A stretch of 64,000 bases of DNA from Brassica napus (GCF_020379485.1 NC_063437.1:4970806-5034805), one strand, 5' to 3'; positions 11,191 to 22,616 are shown, numbered from the stretch's first letter. Made by a program: numbers and translations. Notes: generated by a model not told the origin, from the sequence alone.

Positions 11191-14100
11191 TCAATCATCC
11201 TCCAGGTCAAAGACCTCAGACCTCTCCCATGGTGAAGGCACATATCGTGTCATAACCTCAGCAAAGATGGGGTCGTGTGCAGCCTCCCATAAGTCCACTC
11301 CAATCTTCTGTCTACAACCCATAATGATTTCATCATCCACTAAACTGACGTCAAGACCAAGCAGCGAGCATTCCAAGTGCTTCAAAGCGTATGCACCGCA
11401 ATCACAACAACTTTTATTCAATCTCAACTTCATAGGCACATCCACGATAGAATATGATGAGAGGAGTAGCTGCTTCTGTCTTTCTTGTGGTGCAACGGAC
11501 TTCACAATCCTAGGAATGATAGCAGCAAACTTCTCAACGTACTGTCTGTTCTTTCCCCGACCGCAATCAAAGACTTCTACTTTTCTTTCAATGATGTTTA
11601 CACAGACACCAACCCAGTGATTACCTGCGTTCGTGTCCACAAAAATTTGTAAACGAAGAAATGTATACTAGGATGTAAAAAGAACTGAATGGTTACCATT
11701 TACAAACAGAGGAAAGTAGAGTCGATCAACATCAACACCCCAAACTAGATCAGTCCGCCCATGAGATGGAAGCTCTCCTCTGCCGTACCCAAGAAGGAAA
11801 TCAGGCAATTGATAGGCTTTTTTGTTTGGTAAAAACTTCTTGTATGCAGCGTCTACTTGGAGGCAAAACATAGCACTCATGAAAGCAACACGCCGAGGGG
11901 CCCAACGATTCAATGTAGTGTTCACACGCCATATAAACATAACCGCATCCATCTCCTAAAAATTTACAATGAAAGTTAAGTAATATAGCATATAAGAAGT
12001 GTTAGGAAGATAAATTCACTAAAGGTTAGTACAAGATTCATTACCTCGTTTCCAAGCCATTTTCCAGCACTTACTACTCTTGTAGCTACAGACAAATTAA
12101 AGCATGTAGGACCAATTGTTAAAGGTATAGGCTTTAATGCCCATTCCGTGAATCCTTTCCATGACTCTTCGGAGATATAATAAAGTGACGCCTGCGGAGA
12201 AGCATCTTCTGGCAATGGTGAATCGCTAAGCTGAAGTCCATGACCTTTTCTTTTGCACCATTTCTCCCACTGTGACGGCGGTGGAGCTGTATTCATCTCT
12301 GTCTTTTCTTTCTTTACTGGATTATCCACTGAACCTCGGACCGAAGTCATTGGAGTCCACCAGTCTTCTTCTTTTTTGTCCTGAGATGGATCAAAGCCTG
12401 GCACATACGACGTCTGAGAAAGCCCTTCAACCCCTTGTGTACCTATCCCGCGACCCAAATCATCTGCTTCACTATAATTCACATCGAATGTAGTCTCGGA
12501 ACCATCCTGTTATTTCATGACAAATAAGCAATAATTGAGATACCAAAATACATTATCATTAATAATTATTTTACATAAAAGTTCCAGACCATTACATAAG
12601 TTCAAACAAGACACTTACAAACCAAGAACACTTACACACCAAGCACACATACAAACCGAGACCTTATAAAGTACAACAAAATTCAGGCCGATAACTTAGA
12701 TGCCAATAAAACAAACAGACACGCAAACCACGAACTTAAACAAGACAAAATAACATTGAAGAGGATGGTGAAGACTAGTGTTTGTTTACCCCGCGTGTGG
12801 ACCTCCTCAACGGTGCCTGGCTCGTCGATGGCTTTGTCGGTGAAGGCTCTCCAAGCTCAACTTCAACGCTGGCTTCCTTACGTGATTGTTTAAGCTCTGT
12901 CCGCATCTGCTCAAATGTCTCGGCCATCTGTTTCTGTATCCTTTGTTCCATTCCAGAGAAGTTGTGCTCAAACAACTGTGTCATAAAAGCCTTCATGTCT
13001 TCATTAAAAGGAGCTTGCTTTGCGCCACTTGCGAGAACCTTATGCTTTCTCTTCTCCATACCACGATCGGGAAGCCTCTTTTTACCCCTCTTTGATCTAG
13101 AACCAACGTTTTTTGATCCTTTCGGAGTCTGAAAGTCGTCATCACTCTCGGCTGCTTCAACATTCACGCTTGCTTCATCATTCACAGCTGATTCGTCATC
13201 GAGAGATAAAGAAATCACTTCATTTTCTTCAGTTTCCCAAACATGCTCACTAAAATCATGCCCCTTCTTTATCATCTCCATCAGAACCTTGATTCTGTCA
13301 TCCTCCACATCATCATCTCTGCGAAACGCCTGAGCTTTGACAACATCATAATTTCCTGTCCATGAGATGTATGGGTAGATGTCATCCTACACAAGACAGG
13401 GAAATACAGTTAGATACTAACTACTCATTTCAAACCGGAAAGAGTCGTCATAAATAGATAAAATTACCTTGGGTGTAATAATCTCCTCCAAGCGAATGAT
13501 CTCCTCATATGACACCTTCGCAGCTCCCATCCAGTTTATGCATCTAGGACCGTCCTTGAAACCCTTATCCAGCTTTTTTCCACAAAGCTTCCCGATTTTT
13601 GGCACCGCTTCCATTGCCCAAATCTGCAAGGCGTATGAGAAGCCATCCAAGACATAGCTAGTGGTCTTTTCCTTCAGTTGGGAACGATTTTTGGCTATGG
13701 ATTTGCAGAGAAGGTCATAAGCAGCAACTCCCCAAGGATACCTTCGAACTCTGTCAAGATCCATGACCACCGCGATGTACTTCAGGGGGATATTAGCCTT
13801 CTCATCTCTCGCCAATACCACACAAAGAATGATCGCCAAGTAGATAAGACGTATGCGATCTGCATTCTTCCATTTCTTTACAGCTTCCTTGTCCTTAGTC
13901 CACAGGTTGAAGAGTGTAATTGTTCCATCTTTTCTCCTCAAAACCTTGCTCCAGAAACCACCATCATATTTCCACTCTTCAAACTCCTCAATCGAAATGT
14001 GAGTATCGCATTCAAACCCGGTTACGGCGTGGAACTCTTGCAATGAGAATCGAAGCGGTCTCCTCGCAAAGACAAACCATAGCTCGTGCTGTAAGAAAGT

Positions 14101-14334
14101 CACCAGCTCCCTACACAAGAAGCTGTGTATCACCCTCGCAGAGTATCCAAGACCATTCTCATGGAGCTTAAAAATCTGATGAAAAACCGGGTCTTTCTTC
14201 ACGACATCCAACTCCTTTGGCAGCCACGCTTGGAACTTTCGGATTATGTAGTCGATCCTGCAGTTGTTGTTGATCTGAGTAACTCGGGGCTCCTCGCCCT
14301 CCTTAAAAAGCCTCTTCGGTAGCTCCTCAGACAT
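11191..14334 (-). CDS. DUF1985 + ULP1-like cysteine protease, 5 exons, about 872 aa
   Basis: Exons are 14334-13468, 13386-12790, 12506-12045, 11955-11697 and 11624-11191; lengths and phases all agree and give one frame of 872 residues. The first exon is a DUF1985 domain (PLRFSLQEFHAVTGFEC, YPWGVAAYDLL). The second is acidic, then basic (KRGKKRLPDRGMEKRKHK, a likely nuclear signal), then a coiled coil. The last two exons form a C48 (ULP1) peptidase with His731 (NHWVGV), Asp748 (VFDCG) and Cys804 (CDCGAYALKHLE), so the catalytic triad is present. The Gln usual a few residues before the Cys is not obvious. ULP1 enzymes cut SUMO from proteins; whether this transposon-borne form does so is not known. 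Without splicing, exon 2 would stop at 12775, so expression depends on intron removal. Confidence 0.88.
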
Positions 14335-14944
14335 AGCTACAAACCGTGACAAAATTATTAGTTCAACATGTAAAGGTTTCAATATCATCACACATGTAAA
14401 GGTTTCAATAATATCAACCAATCCGTGAAACAAAATTATTTTAAGAAACACGGCAAATCATTTTAAAAAAAAATCAAGCTTTAATGGAAGAACACTTCGA
14501 TTTCGTTTAATATGAGAATCTATAGATGAAATCCAATACCTTCTGTGAAGAATTGTGAGATTGAGAGGCGAAATTGATGGAAGAACACTTCGAAAATCGA
14601 TTTGACCCGACGAAGAGGAAGAACGATTCGCAGCCGTTGTGTCTTCAGTGAGATCGAAAAGGATGGTGACGGAGACGAGAGTAGAGACCACGGGCTGATG
14701 AAACACCGACGAAGAACAGAGCTTCTCACCGTTGAACCCTAAATCGCCGTGGGAGAGCGACGAGTCTACGACGGAGAAGACAAAGAGAAAGGGGAATTAG
14801 GTTTGCGGCATCCCGCGTCTCCTTTTTTCCCATTTAGTGTTTTTTTTATTTTTTAATTTTTATAGATTTTAATTTTAACATTAAAATCTATTACGAAAAT
14901 TATTATAATTTATAATTTAAATTCAACATAATTGGTAAATTAAG
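14335..14944 (-). promoter_or_regulatory. Probable 5' region of the ULP-like gene
   Basis: This is the stretch between the ULP start codon and the right terminal repeat. It includes a duplicated GAAGAACACTTCGA phrase (about 14486 and 14581) and short open frames without family resemblance. It most likely holds the untranslated leader and promoter of the ULP gene; no specific site can be named. Confidence 0.4.
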
Positions 14945-15053
14945 GGTACTTTGGTATTTTACAAGATCTAAAATCCTATTTTCCTAAAATATCTTCTAGA
15001 AATCCTAATGTGACAAATCCAAGTTCAAAGTGTCCTATTTATCCAATTTTCCC
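14945..15053 (-). repeat. Right terminal inverted repeat of the MULE
   Basis: The reverse complement matches 6550-6650. It ends CCAATTTTCCC, directly followed by the target duplication TATAAATTA. Confidence 0.85.
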
Positions 15054-15062
15054 TATAAATTA

Positions 15063-16351
15063 TTACTCCCTTTTTAGCACTTTAAGTGATTTTTAAGGTT
15101 TTTGCACTTAAATTAAGAAAATACAAACTTCTATACAATTTATCTTGGTTACATAAAAATATCATTAAATGAAATTAATTCAACTAATAAGAAAAAAATC
15201 AGTATTTTGCAATTGGTAACAAAATTTAAATGATATTAAATTTTATCTAGAATAATGAGAACATCAATTTTTTTTTGAAACAATTTTTTTTCTCTAAACA
15301 CCATTTAAAGTGATACGGAAGGAGTAGTACTTTAATTTTTGTTCTCATAATGCATGTATTACTAAAAATTCTTAAATATAATTATATTAAAATAATGAAA
15401 TTATCAATATCTATTTTTCTTTCATAAAATTTAAATTAATGAAATAGTAAGATAATTAAGTATTATATTTATCGAGTAAATAAATGAAATATTATCATTA
15501 TCTCAATACACTTCCTTTTTAAGTTTTTTCCCCAAAATTATCACAAATTTTAAATTTACTTTGTTAATTGCTTAAATGTTATTTTTTTTCGAAGTAATTT
15601 CATGAATGTTACTTGTTTAACGAGATAAAGAGGATTAAAAGAGATAAAAATTCATTTTTATATTATTTTATTACCTGAAATATTTGCTAATGGTTACATT
15701 TCATAGTTTTATAGATTACGTTGATGTTTAAAAGAAAAAAAATTAACTAAAAAAAAGTAAAAAAACCAAAAATGAAAAAGAATATAAAAATTAATTTATC
15801 ATATTAGTTTTTAAATTTATAATATATATGTTAATATATATATATATATATATCTGTAAGAGGATTATGTTCGCATGTATGGACACAAAAACATTGTTTT
15901 TATTACAATTTTGCGTTGTCAATTATAAATTATAATATTTTTGTGTGTAAGTGATTTTTAACTAATAATCTATGGATTGTAAATACTCGATGAATTAAAT
16001 ACATATTTTCTCTAAGTATAAAGTTATTTTTATATGATGATTTTGTTAAATATTTTTAAAAATTTGTAAGCTTTTAGTGTCGACGTGTAATGACAAGGAC
16101 GCATATGATTGGCCAATCGACGTGTAAGATCGTCCAGGTGGCGCATTCTTAAGAAGGAAGCAGCGAATACAGAATTGGCAATGTATTTGTAATGTAGTCG
16201 TGACTAAAGTCTTGGAATACTCTATCCGCCTTATTAATATTTCAAATTTGGCCGGCCTCTTCACTTTCTCCTTCTCTCTTCCTTTACGGGCCCAAATCTA
16301 AGTCTCTTTGTCTCTCTGTCTTTCTGTCTCTGTGTTCGAGATTCAGTTGAG
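15063..16351. other. AT-rich intergenic DNA and promoter side of the HRLI-like gene
   Basis: About 1 kb of AT-rich DNA with a short (TA)n tract near 15834-15852 and no gene. The last 280 bases contain two CGACGTGTAA phrases (near 16081 and 16119), which look like ACGT-core elements, and a pyrimidine-rich leader just before the ATG. Confidence 0.5.
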
Positions 16352-17468
16352 ATGATTTCCTTTGTTGGTAGAGCTCTGTTCGTTTCCGTCTTTCTTCTCT
16401 CCGCATGGCAAGAGTATGCAATTTTCTTCCACTCCTTCTAGATTTGCTCTTGTTACTCTCATTTCAAGATCTGCTTTTGTATCCTTGAGAAAAAAAAAAT
16501 CAAAATTTGTGTCTAATATATTAAAAGAATAACTAAATTATGGCTATCTAGACATGAATCATAGCTTACTTAGTTTTGGGGAAAAAGTAGAAAACATATG
16601 GATTGTTGATGGTGTTGGATTTGGTAGATACTAAAAGCTATTTCCGGTTGGATTTTATTTATGATTTTTTTTTCTTAATTAGCTCCAAAGATTTGCTCTT
16701 TCTCTAATAGTTGAATTGATCTTTCATATTTCAGTTGACTATCTTGGCTTGGGTTCTATTTAATTAACACCTCTTCTTTCTCTGGAGCAGGTTCAATGAT
16801 TTTGGGGATAATGGAGGTCGAGCAGCTAAATCTCTAAGACCAAAGTTCAATGCTTTTGTTAGTCATGTCACAACTCATACTGGCCAGCAATTGCCACCCA
16901 TCGATGTAAGTGTCTTCTTCATGTCTAGTCTCTGGGCCAAAAACAACAACAACCAAAATTTAATCTCGGATTGAGTCTTGTTGTTTTCTTTGCAGATGAA
17001 GCTTCTTGTTGCTGCTGCTATAGCCTTAAAGGGTATTGGTGGACTTTGGTTCGTTTCTGGCAGCTCCTTGGGAGCCTATCTCCTAGTATGTGGCCAACTC
17101 TTCCTATATTGAAATATTAGTATAAATAAATGAAGAGGAAAAAAACATGTTTTAACTCTACGAAATCTGGTTGCAGCTTCTTCATCAAGCTGTTGCCACC
17201 CCAATTCTTTACGATTTCTACAACTACGATGTCGAGAGAAAGGAATTTAGCCAACTGTTTTCCAAGTTTACTCAGGTTTAGCAAACTTGGTTTCTGAAAG
17301 ATATATTGTGAGTTCCATATTCAATCTTTTATCATGCATGATCTGAGACTTTTCTATTATCAGAGCGTAGCACTCGTTGGGGCACTGCTCTTCTTTATTG
17401 GAATGAAGAACTCGAGGAGACATGGTAGGCAACTCCGGAAGAAGGCTCCAAAGGCTAAAGCAAATTAA
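16352..17468 (+). CDS. HR-like lesion-inducing family membrane protein, 156 aa
   Basis: Five exons join in frame: 16352-16413, 16791-16905, 16996-17085, 17177-17275 and 17364-17468. The protein starts MISFVGRALFVSVF, has four hydrophobic segments (start, KLLVAAAIALKGIGG, a SLGAYLLLLHQ segment and SVALVGALLFFIG) and ends in a basic tail (RRHGRQLRKKAPKAKAN). This is the plant HR-like lesion-inducer (HRLI) family of small membrane proteins, of unproven biochemical role. From memory it corresponds to At4g14420, which lies beside bHLH104 in Arabidopsis as it does here. The length is normal for the family. Introns are short and conventional. Confidence 0.9.
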
Positions 17469-17871
17469 AGAAAGAGATCGTTTTTTTTTTGTTTTTTCAG
17501 ATTTTGTAGCACAATCGGGTCTGTATTTTGAGATTTCTATTTTGGAATCCAGACATTGTTTTAAAAGATGTAGGCAAAATCTTTGCAAATCATTTTTTGC
17601 TTTATTCTTTCCCACTTTCGGTTCTCTCAGAGAGATACCGTTTCATTTTGAATTTAAACTAAATTAATATGTGACTTTTACGTTGTGGAAGTACCATCAG
17701 ATCAACAACCTCTTGAAAAAAAAACCATTTTCACTTACTGATAATTCTCTGCACAGTTCCATTCACAGAGCCTCCTGGCCCTCCTCTTTAGGACCAACCA
17801 CAGACTTGTAAGTAGCATTTCAGTGGATAGTAGTAATAGGAACTTATAATGGAATAATGTAACAACAACAT

Positions 17872-17944
17872 GCTCTCGTAGCTCAGTTGGTTAGAGCACC
17901 CGTTTAGTAAGCGGGAGGTCTTGAGTTCAACTCTCAACGAGAGC
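17872..17944 (+). tRNA. tRNA-Thr (anticodon AGT)
   Basis: The cloverleaf folds fully. The acceptor stem is GCTCTCG/CGAGAGC, the D arm GCTC..GAGC, and the anticodon stem CCCGT/GCGGG with loop TTAGTAA, giving AGT. The T arm is TTGAG-TTCAACT-CTCAA. There is no intron and no encoded CCA. A T-rich stretch (TTTCTGTTTTCTTTTT) follows and would serve as the Pol III terminator. It sits between the HRLI-like gene and bHLH104. Confidence 0.95.
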
Positions 17945-18099
17945 ATTTCTGTTTTCTTTTTGATCCCCCCGGTCAAAAATCCACAAGACAAAGAGTAAAG
18001 CTTTTACACTTGCCAAACGGAATAATCCTAAAACCAAGTGGATTAGATATCTCTCTAAATTCTCTAGTACCAAACATAATATGTAATGTAATGGAGAGT

Positions 18100-19388
18100 T
18101 TAAGCAGCAGGAGGCCTGAGTTCTTGATCACGAGAGGTATCGCGAACGGATTGAGGCAAGTAATGCCACATTGGCATGTAACCGTAGCTCGGATAAACAG
18201 CCATCTTGTTTTGATTAAATGGAGTTGGAATCTGAGGCATGAACCCTGTAGATGGAACCATCATAGACTTCAGCTGCTGTTCCGTCTTCTCCTTCTCCGC
18301 CTTCAAAGCTTGCTTCTCCTCCCTCAGCTCATTCTTCTCAGCCTATACGTCAAAACCAAAACTTTATTCTCGTTCCATAGACTAAGGTTCTTGCAATTGA
18401 TGAGAAAGCGAACCAACCTTGAGACTCTTGATCTCTTCTAAGAGCTTCTGATTAGTTTCTTCAAGCTCATGAGCTTCATCTCTGAGTTGATTCAAGACAC
18501 GGATTGCATCATCGAGTATAGCTGGTTTATCGGTCTTTGGAGTCCTCCCAGGCTCTAAAACCGAGCTCAAATCCATGAACCTAAAGACACAAACCCAGTT
18601 TTAGACAATTCAAACTAAAAAAACTAATAAGTTCTTCTAAACGAATTGTACTTTTCATTTAGCTTCTCTCTCCTCAATCTCTCACGACAAGCTTTGGTTC
18701 CTCCTGGTCTGACACAAGATCCAGTCCTTCCCCTATCAATAACAACCACCACAGATTCTTATCAAACACAATCAAGATCACACAAAAGTTTTGGATTTTT
18801 TTATGAAAGCCTACCGCTTTCTGGAGCATTCCTCATCTACATGTTCTTGTTCTTGCTTAACAGCTCCACCAGATGAGCTAGAGTTAACAACTACTTCATC
18901 TTCCTGCACAGTTCCACAATCATTTGGCCCTCCAAAGTTATGAAACTGCCCTGGCTCGTACGATGTCAAATCTCCGATGCTGAAAACTTGTTGTGGTTCG
19001 TTCTGTAGATTGACACCGTATGACCCAAAATCTGGGAAGGTACCTGCTTGATCAGGCTGCAAATCTACACCGAACTGCGTGTAATCATCGAGTTCTGCTC
19101 CATTGCTGCTGAAACAGACATCAATAGAGTAATGGAATCATCAAATCAACAATATTGAGTTACTTCTCATATTCAATTTAACAGCTTAAACCGAATCATC
19201 AACGTTGTTAAACAATAAAAACTAGATTCGGCTTCGTCAAATTAACATCAAAATACACAATTAAAAGCAAATTCGATAAATCAAAATAGAAAACAACAAG
19301 AATCGATAAAAAGAGAGGAAAGGAAGAACCTTTGATCGAAGCAAAAGAAATCAGAGACGAAATCTTCATCGTCGAGAGAAGGATACAT
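18100..19388 (-). CDS. bHLH104: bHLH104-type transcription factor (subgroup IVc), 278 aa
   Basis: Exons are 19388-19330, 19105-18815, 18732-18652, 18580-18418 and 18342-18100, with consistent phases. The protein begins MYPSLDDEDFVSDFFCFDQ and has an acidic Ser-rich middle. The basic helix-loop-helix is split over exons 3 and 4 (TKACRERLRREKLNEK, then FMDLSSVLEPGRTPKTDK and AILDDAIRVLNQL). A leucine-zipper-like helix follows (EETNQKLLEEIKSLK) and the C-terminus reads MPMWHYLPQSVRDTSRDQ ending PPAA. The start and the C-terminal tail match what I remember of Arabidopsis bHLH104 better than its relatives bHLH34, bHLH105 (ILR3) or bHLH115. In Arabidopsis these factors dimerise and activate the iron-deficiency bHLH genes. 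For exon 2 I used the second of two tandem acceptors (CAGCAG), because it gives the Arabidopsis-like DQSNGAEL junction. Confidence 0.93.
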
Positions 19389-19960
19389 CTGAATCTCAAG
19401 AACACAGATTTGGGAATGCTGAGAGAGAGAGAGACGCCAATGTCGGAAGAAAATTTAATTATTGCACGACGCCAAGGAGATGATGATGATAAGAATTGGT
19501 GGGAACAATATTCTACGATTTGATATTAGTGGAAAATTAAAGAAAGGATTATTTACTTTATATTTTTTTAACTTAAAATTCTTATTCGGGAAAAGACAAA
19601 TCGCGTCCAAAGAGTCTTGAATCGGAATCGAAACGATATATCTGTCTTAATGACTGGATGTGGGGCTATTATCAGCCGGTATTTTGGAATTTGTTGCCAT
19701 TTACACCTTTTTTTTTTTTGTTAATTTTTGTTTTTCTTACTTCGATTTAATTGAGTGTTACAGACCGCGACACCCGATTAGAAGAAGCGATGTTCAACTT
19801 TTGTGATAACCAAATCAATTCAGTCATCAAACTTCACATACAAACATTGACTTATCCCAAGATGAATTGATTAATGCTCCAAATGAAGGAGACGGATAAG
19901 CGTTGCGGATCCAGCGGATCAAGCGTTTTGAGTGGTACAAGTGTAGATCAATCAGATATA
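19389..19960. promoter_or_regulatory. Upstream region of bHLH104
   Basis: Directly before the start codon is a short (GA)n tract (about 19420-19431), typical of plant leaders. The remainder is AT-rich and contains no recognisable gene. A transposon begins at 19961, so the promoter space free of transposon is about 570 bp. Confidence 0.5.
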
Positions 19961-20196
19961 GGGATTGTTCGTTTCTCCATCTATCATCTCCATCCAGTTG
20001 TTCCATCTATGCGATCCATCCAAATGATCTATTTAGATTTTAGGAACTATTCGTTTCTCCATCTAGATGAGCCACCTAGATGAGTCATCTGGATGTATTT
20101 TATGTTTGTTCCATTATTTCTATTTCGATCGAGATGAGTTTAATAAACAAATTATAAATATATCTTTATTTTGATTTAATCATATGTTTAATATTG

Positions 20197-20305
20197 GCGA
20201 GAAAATGTGGTTTTGGCGAGAAAATGCGGTTTTGGCGAGAAATCGCGATTTTGGCGAGAAATCGTGTTTTGCGGTTTTGGCGAGAAACCGCGTTTTGCGG
20301 TTTTG
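20197..20305. repeat. Minisatellite of TTTTGGCGAGAAA units, left half
   Basis: The unit GCGGTTTTGGCGAGAAA, with variants, repeats about five times. The array continues at 21775-22010 in degenerate form, so the LTR was inserted into the middle of one array. Confidence 0.75.
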
Positions 20306-21774
20306 TGATATCTTGCATATTTCTATTGTTTTATCCATTCATCCATGTGCATTTTGATCATATAGATTAGGATTTAGCCATGTTTAGGTTGCATTTTGCA
20401 TACATGAGTCCTTATCAGGTATTGGAGTACCACATGGAGTTCTTGGAGGCACTTGGAGGCATTTGGAGCTCAAAAAGGAGTGTTTAGAGTGGTCACTGGG
20501 CGAGCAAGGCATGGGAGCGACCAGTCCGGAGCGACACCACCAAGTCGCTCTGATCTTCCTACTGGAGCGACCTTACCAGAGCGACAGGGAGAAGTCGCTC
20601 GCGGTTTCATCACTCGGAGACGCGAGAACGAGCCCGGAGCGACCTCTCGCAGCGACACAGCGAGGTCGCTCCCGAAGCTTGGAGTGACCTTACCAGAGCG
20701 ACAGGGAGAAGTCGCTCGCGTTTTCATCACCCGGAGACGCGAGAACGAGCCCGGAACGACCTCTCGCAGCGACACAGCGAGGTCGCTCCCGAAGCCTGGA
20801 GCGACTTGTCGGAGCGACGGGCTGAGGTCGCTGCGCGTTCTATTTCTGTTCGAACTTGTGATTTCTCAAGGGCCTTTTGGTCATTTCATTATGCACGTTT
20901 TTATTTTCTAAACCTATGTTTTAATACTCTAAGAGCCACCAAGAGGGGGATCATCTTTGTTCTTAGAAAAACCACCAAAAACCTTTGGAAAGTCATCTCT
21001 TTGAATCAATTGATCAGTTTATTATTAAAATTCTGTGTTCTTATCTATTTCATGTGTTTCTCTATATGATTAATCTGAAATCCAACATGGGTTTAAGAGG
21101 AATCATGGACATTAGTGAGTAATCACCTTTTGAATTCATGGGTTAGGGAGATTGAGGGTGATTAGGTTAGAACTAGGATATTTTAGTGTAGATCATTCAT
21201 ATTTTCTTGCTAGTAGAGTGAGCATAAAGCATCTTCTGAGTTGGCCACTCAGTAGTTGAACCTTAGGCATTTCCCCCCGAAAGGTGTTCGAGGAAATGTC
21301 CAAGACAACTCTTCTTAGCTTTTAGCATACTTTGCCAAAGACATTTGTTGTTAGAGGTGCTAAGATAGCCATTGGACTTGCTAGTTATGATTGCTTTCAT
21401 ATTATTCAACCAAAGACATTTGATGTTTGAATTGTGTTAAGTAAATGAACATTCATCTAGACATAGAGTTTGTTTAGGATTGTGTCCAAGCTTAAGGTTA
21501 ATAGATTGATTGATCGTTTACCATCTTTAGTTCGAAACTTGATCACCCGAGGTCTAATCCCTAAATCCATGAGTTCTCTTTTCCAATAGTTAAGAAAGTA
21601 TCATTTAGTTATTTCTTTTAATTAGTCATAGTTTAAAAACTCATCTAAATCATTGGTTGCACTTAGATTAAGTGATTACTTGCATTCTCGGTGCTTTGAT
21701 ATCTCTCAGAACTGGTTCGACAATCATTTATACTACAACATTTGTCTTAGGAGCCTTGAAAACTCCTAACATCA
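20306..21774. mobile_element. Solo LTR with perfect 5-bp target duplication
   Basis: The sequence starts TGATATC and ends AACATCA (TGAT..ATCA), as LTRs do, and is flanked on both sides by TTTTG (20301-20305, 21775-21779). No second LTR, primer-binding site or polyprotein is present, so it is best read as a solo LTR left by recombination, about 1.47 kb. It contains a GC-rich duplicated GAGCGAC block, which is out of character with its neighbours. Confidence 0.75.
20561..20800. repeat. About 120-bp tandem duplication rich in GAGCGAC/GTCGCTC
   Basis: Two copies of a roughly 120-bp unit (starting near 20561 and 20681) differ at a few bases. Each contains several GAGCGAC boxes and inverted GTCGCTC boxes that could pair into hairpins. 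The 152-residue open frame across it is a by-product of the repeat. Confidence 0.75.
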
Positions 21775-22010
21775 TTTTGGTGGAAAAACATGTTATGGCG
21801 GAAACACAAAATTTTACAGTTTTGGCGAAAAACGTATTTTTACGATTTTGGCTGGAAAACACGTTTTTGTGAATTTGGCAAGAAATGCGTTTTTACGGTT
21901 TTCGTGAGAAATTATGTGTTTTACGGTTTTGGTGGGAAAACATATTTTTGTGATTTTGGCGAAAAATTGTGTTTTGTGGTTTTGGTGGGAAAATGTTTTT
22001 TTTTTCTTTT
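21775..22010. repeat. Minisatellite of TTTTGGCGAAAAA-like units, right half
   Basis: Degenerate repeats of a phrase like TTTTGGCGAGAAA(AC)GCG, in the same orientation as 20197-20305. They are more diverged than the left half. Confidence 0.65.
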
Positions 22011-22349
22011 TGTCGTTTTTCATGAGTGATAAAATGATATTAGGTTTGAGTTTGTAATTTGTTAATTACATGGTGGTATAATAGACATTATATCATTTTG
22101 ACAAACTCATCTCCATCTAGATGATCCAATTTGGATCGACTAGCTGATTTTCAAAATTAAGCCTAAATTTTTAAAACTCATTCAGATGAGCCATCCAGAT
22201 GACTTGTACTTTTAATGCATAAACGAACAAAACTTTCATCTTCATTCAGATAGCTCATCTGGGTAGAAAAACGAAAACCCCATAGTGGTTCAAAACATAC
22301 GTTCGAATGGTAAAAATAGATAAAGTGGCCCAGTAATGTACAAGTTTAA

Positions 22350-22352
<3 letters not shown>

Positions 22353-22396
<44 letters not shown>
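22353..22396. repeat. (TA)n microsatellite
   Basis: About 22 uninterrupted TA units lie just outside the TIR element. Confidence 0.9.
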
Positions 22397-22400
<4 letters not shown>

Positions 22401-22616
22401 TATAATACTATTTATTTCATAATTAAAAGTAGTTATTTTAAAAATATTTTTATAAAGAAACAATAAATTATTCACAATATAATAGAAATAAACATACATA
22501 TTATTCTTTTGAGTTTGAAAAATAAATATGTATATGATTTTGGATGATTTTAAATAACTATATTTTGATAAAAAGTCGTGTGAAATATTTTCTTAATTAT
22601 TTTTCAAGGAATTAAT

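Larger units (their letters stand above)
6550..15053. mobile_element. Complete Mutator-like element (MULE) carrying three genes
   Basis: The left end starts GGGAAAATTGGA and the right end, reverse complemented, starts with the same 12 bases. The two ends stay clearly similar over roughly the first 60 bases (blocks GGACACTTTGAACTT and AGGATTTCT shared) and more weakly to about 110. A perfect 9-bp direct repeat TATAAATTA flanks the element (6541-6549 and 15054-15062), the typical Mutator target duplication. Inside are a transposase on the plus strand, a GRF zinc-finger gene and a DUF1985/ULP protease gene on the minus strand. Arabidopsis MULEs carrying ULP-like genes are known as the Kaonashi type, and this is my best class assignment. 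Intact termini, intact target duplication and open frames suggest a young, possibly autonomous copy. Confidence 0.9.
19961..22281. mobile_element. Non-autonomous TIR element, split by a solo LTR
   Basis: The left end GGGATTGTTCGTTTCTCC and the right end (reverse complement GGGGTTTTCGTTTTTCTACC) form imperfect inverted termini. Inside them lie inverted copies of ATCTAGATGAGCCA-like and CATCTGGATG-like motifs. A 3-bp direct repeat ATA flanks it, which would suit a PIF/Harbinger-like insertion although TWA is the usual target. Without the LTR at 20306-21774 the element is about 0.85 kb. No transposase is present. Confidence 0.55.

Noticed and set aside
11267..11620. Plus-strand 117-residue open frame opposite the ULP gene
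   Set aside because: It is antisense to a conserved catalytic exon and has no domain of its own.
12782..14322. Several plus-strand open frames (12782, 12886, 13678, 13920, 14125)
   Set aside because: All are shadows of the DUF1985/ULP exons on the minus strand.
16503..16530. Helitron-like 5' start (TCTAATATATTAAAAGAATA) in intron 1 of the HRLI-like gene
   Set aside because: No hairpin with CTAG follows within the intron; AT-rich introns often give such matches.
20453..20911. 152-residue open frame with repeated GRARHGSD/ERQGEVARGF-like segments
   Set aside because: It lies wholly within the GAGCGAC tandem duplication of the solo LTR; open frames exist in several frames and on both strands because the repeat is GC-rich.
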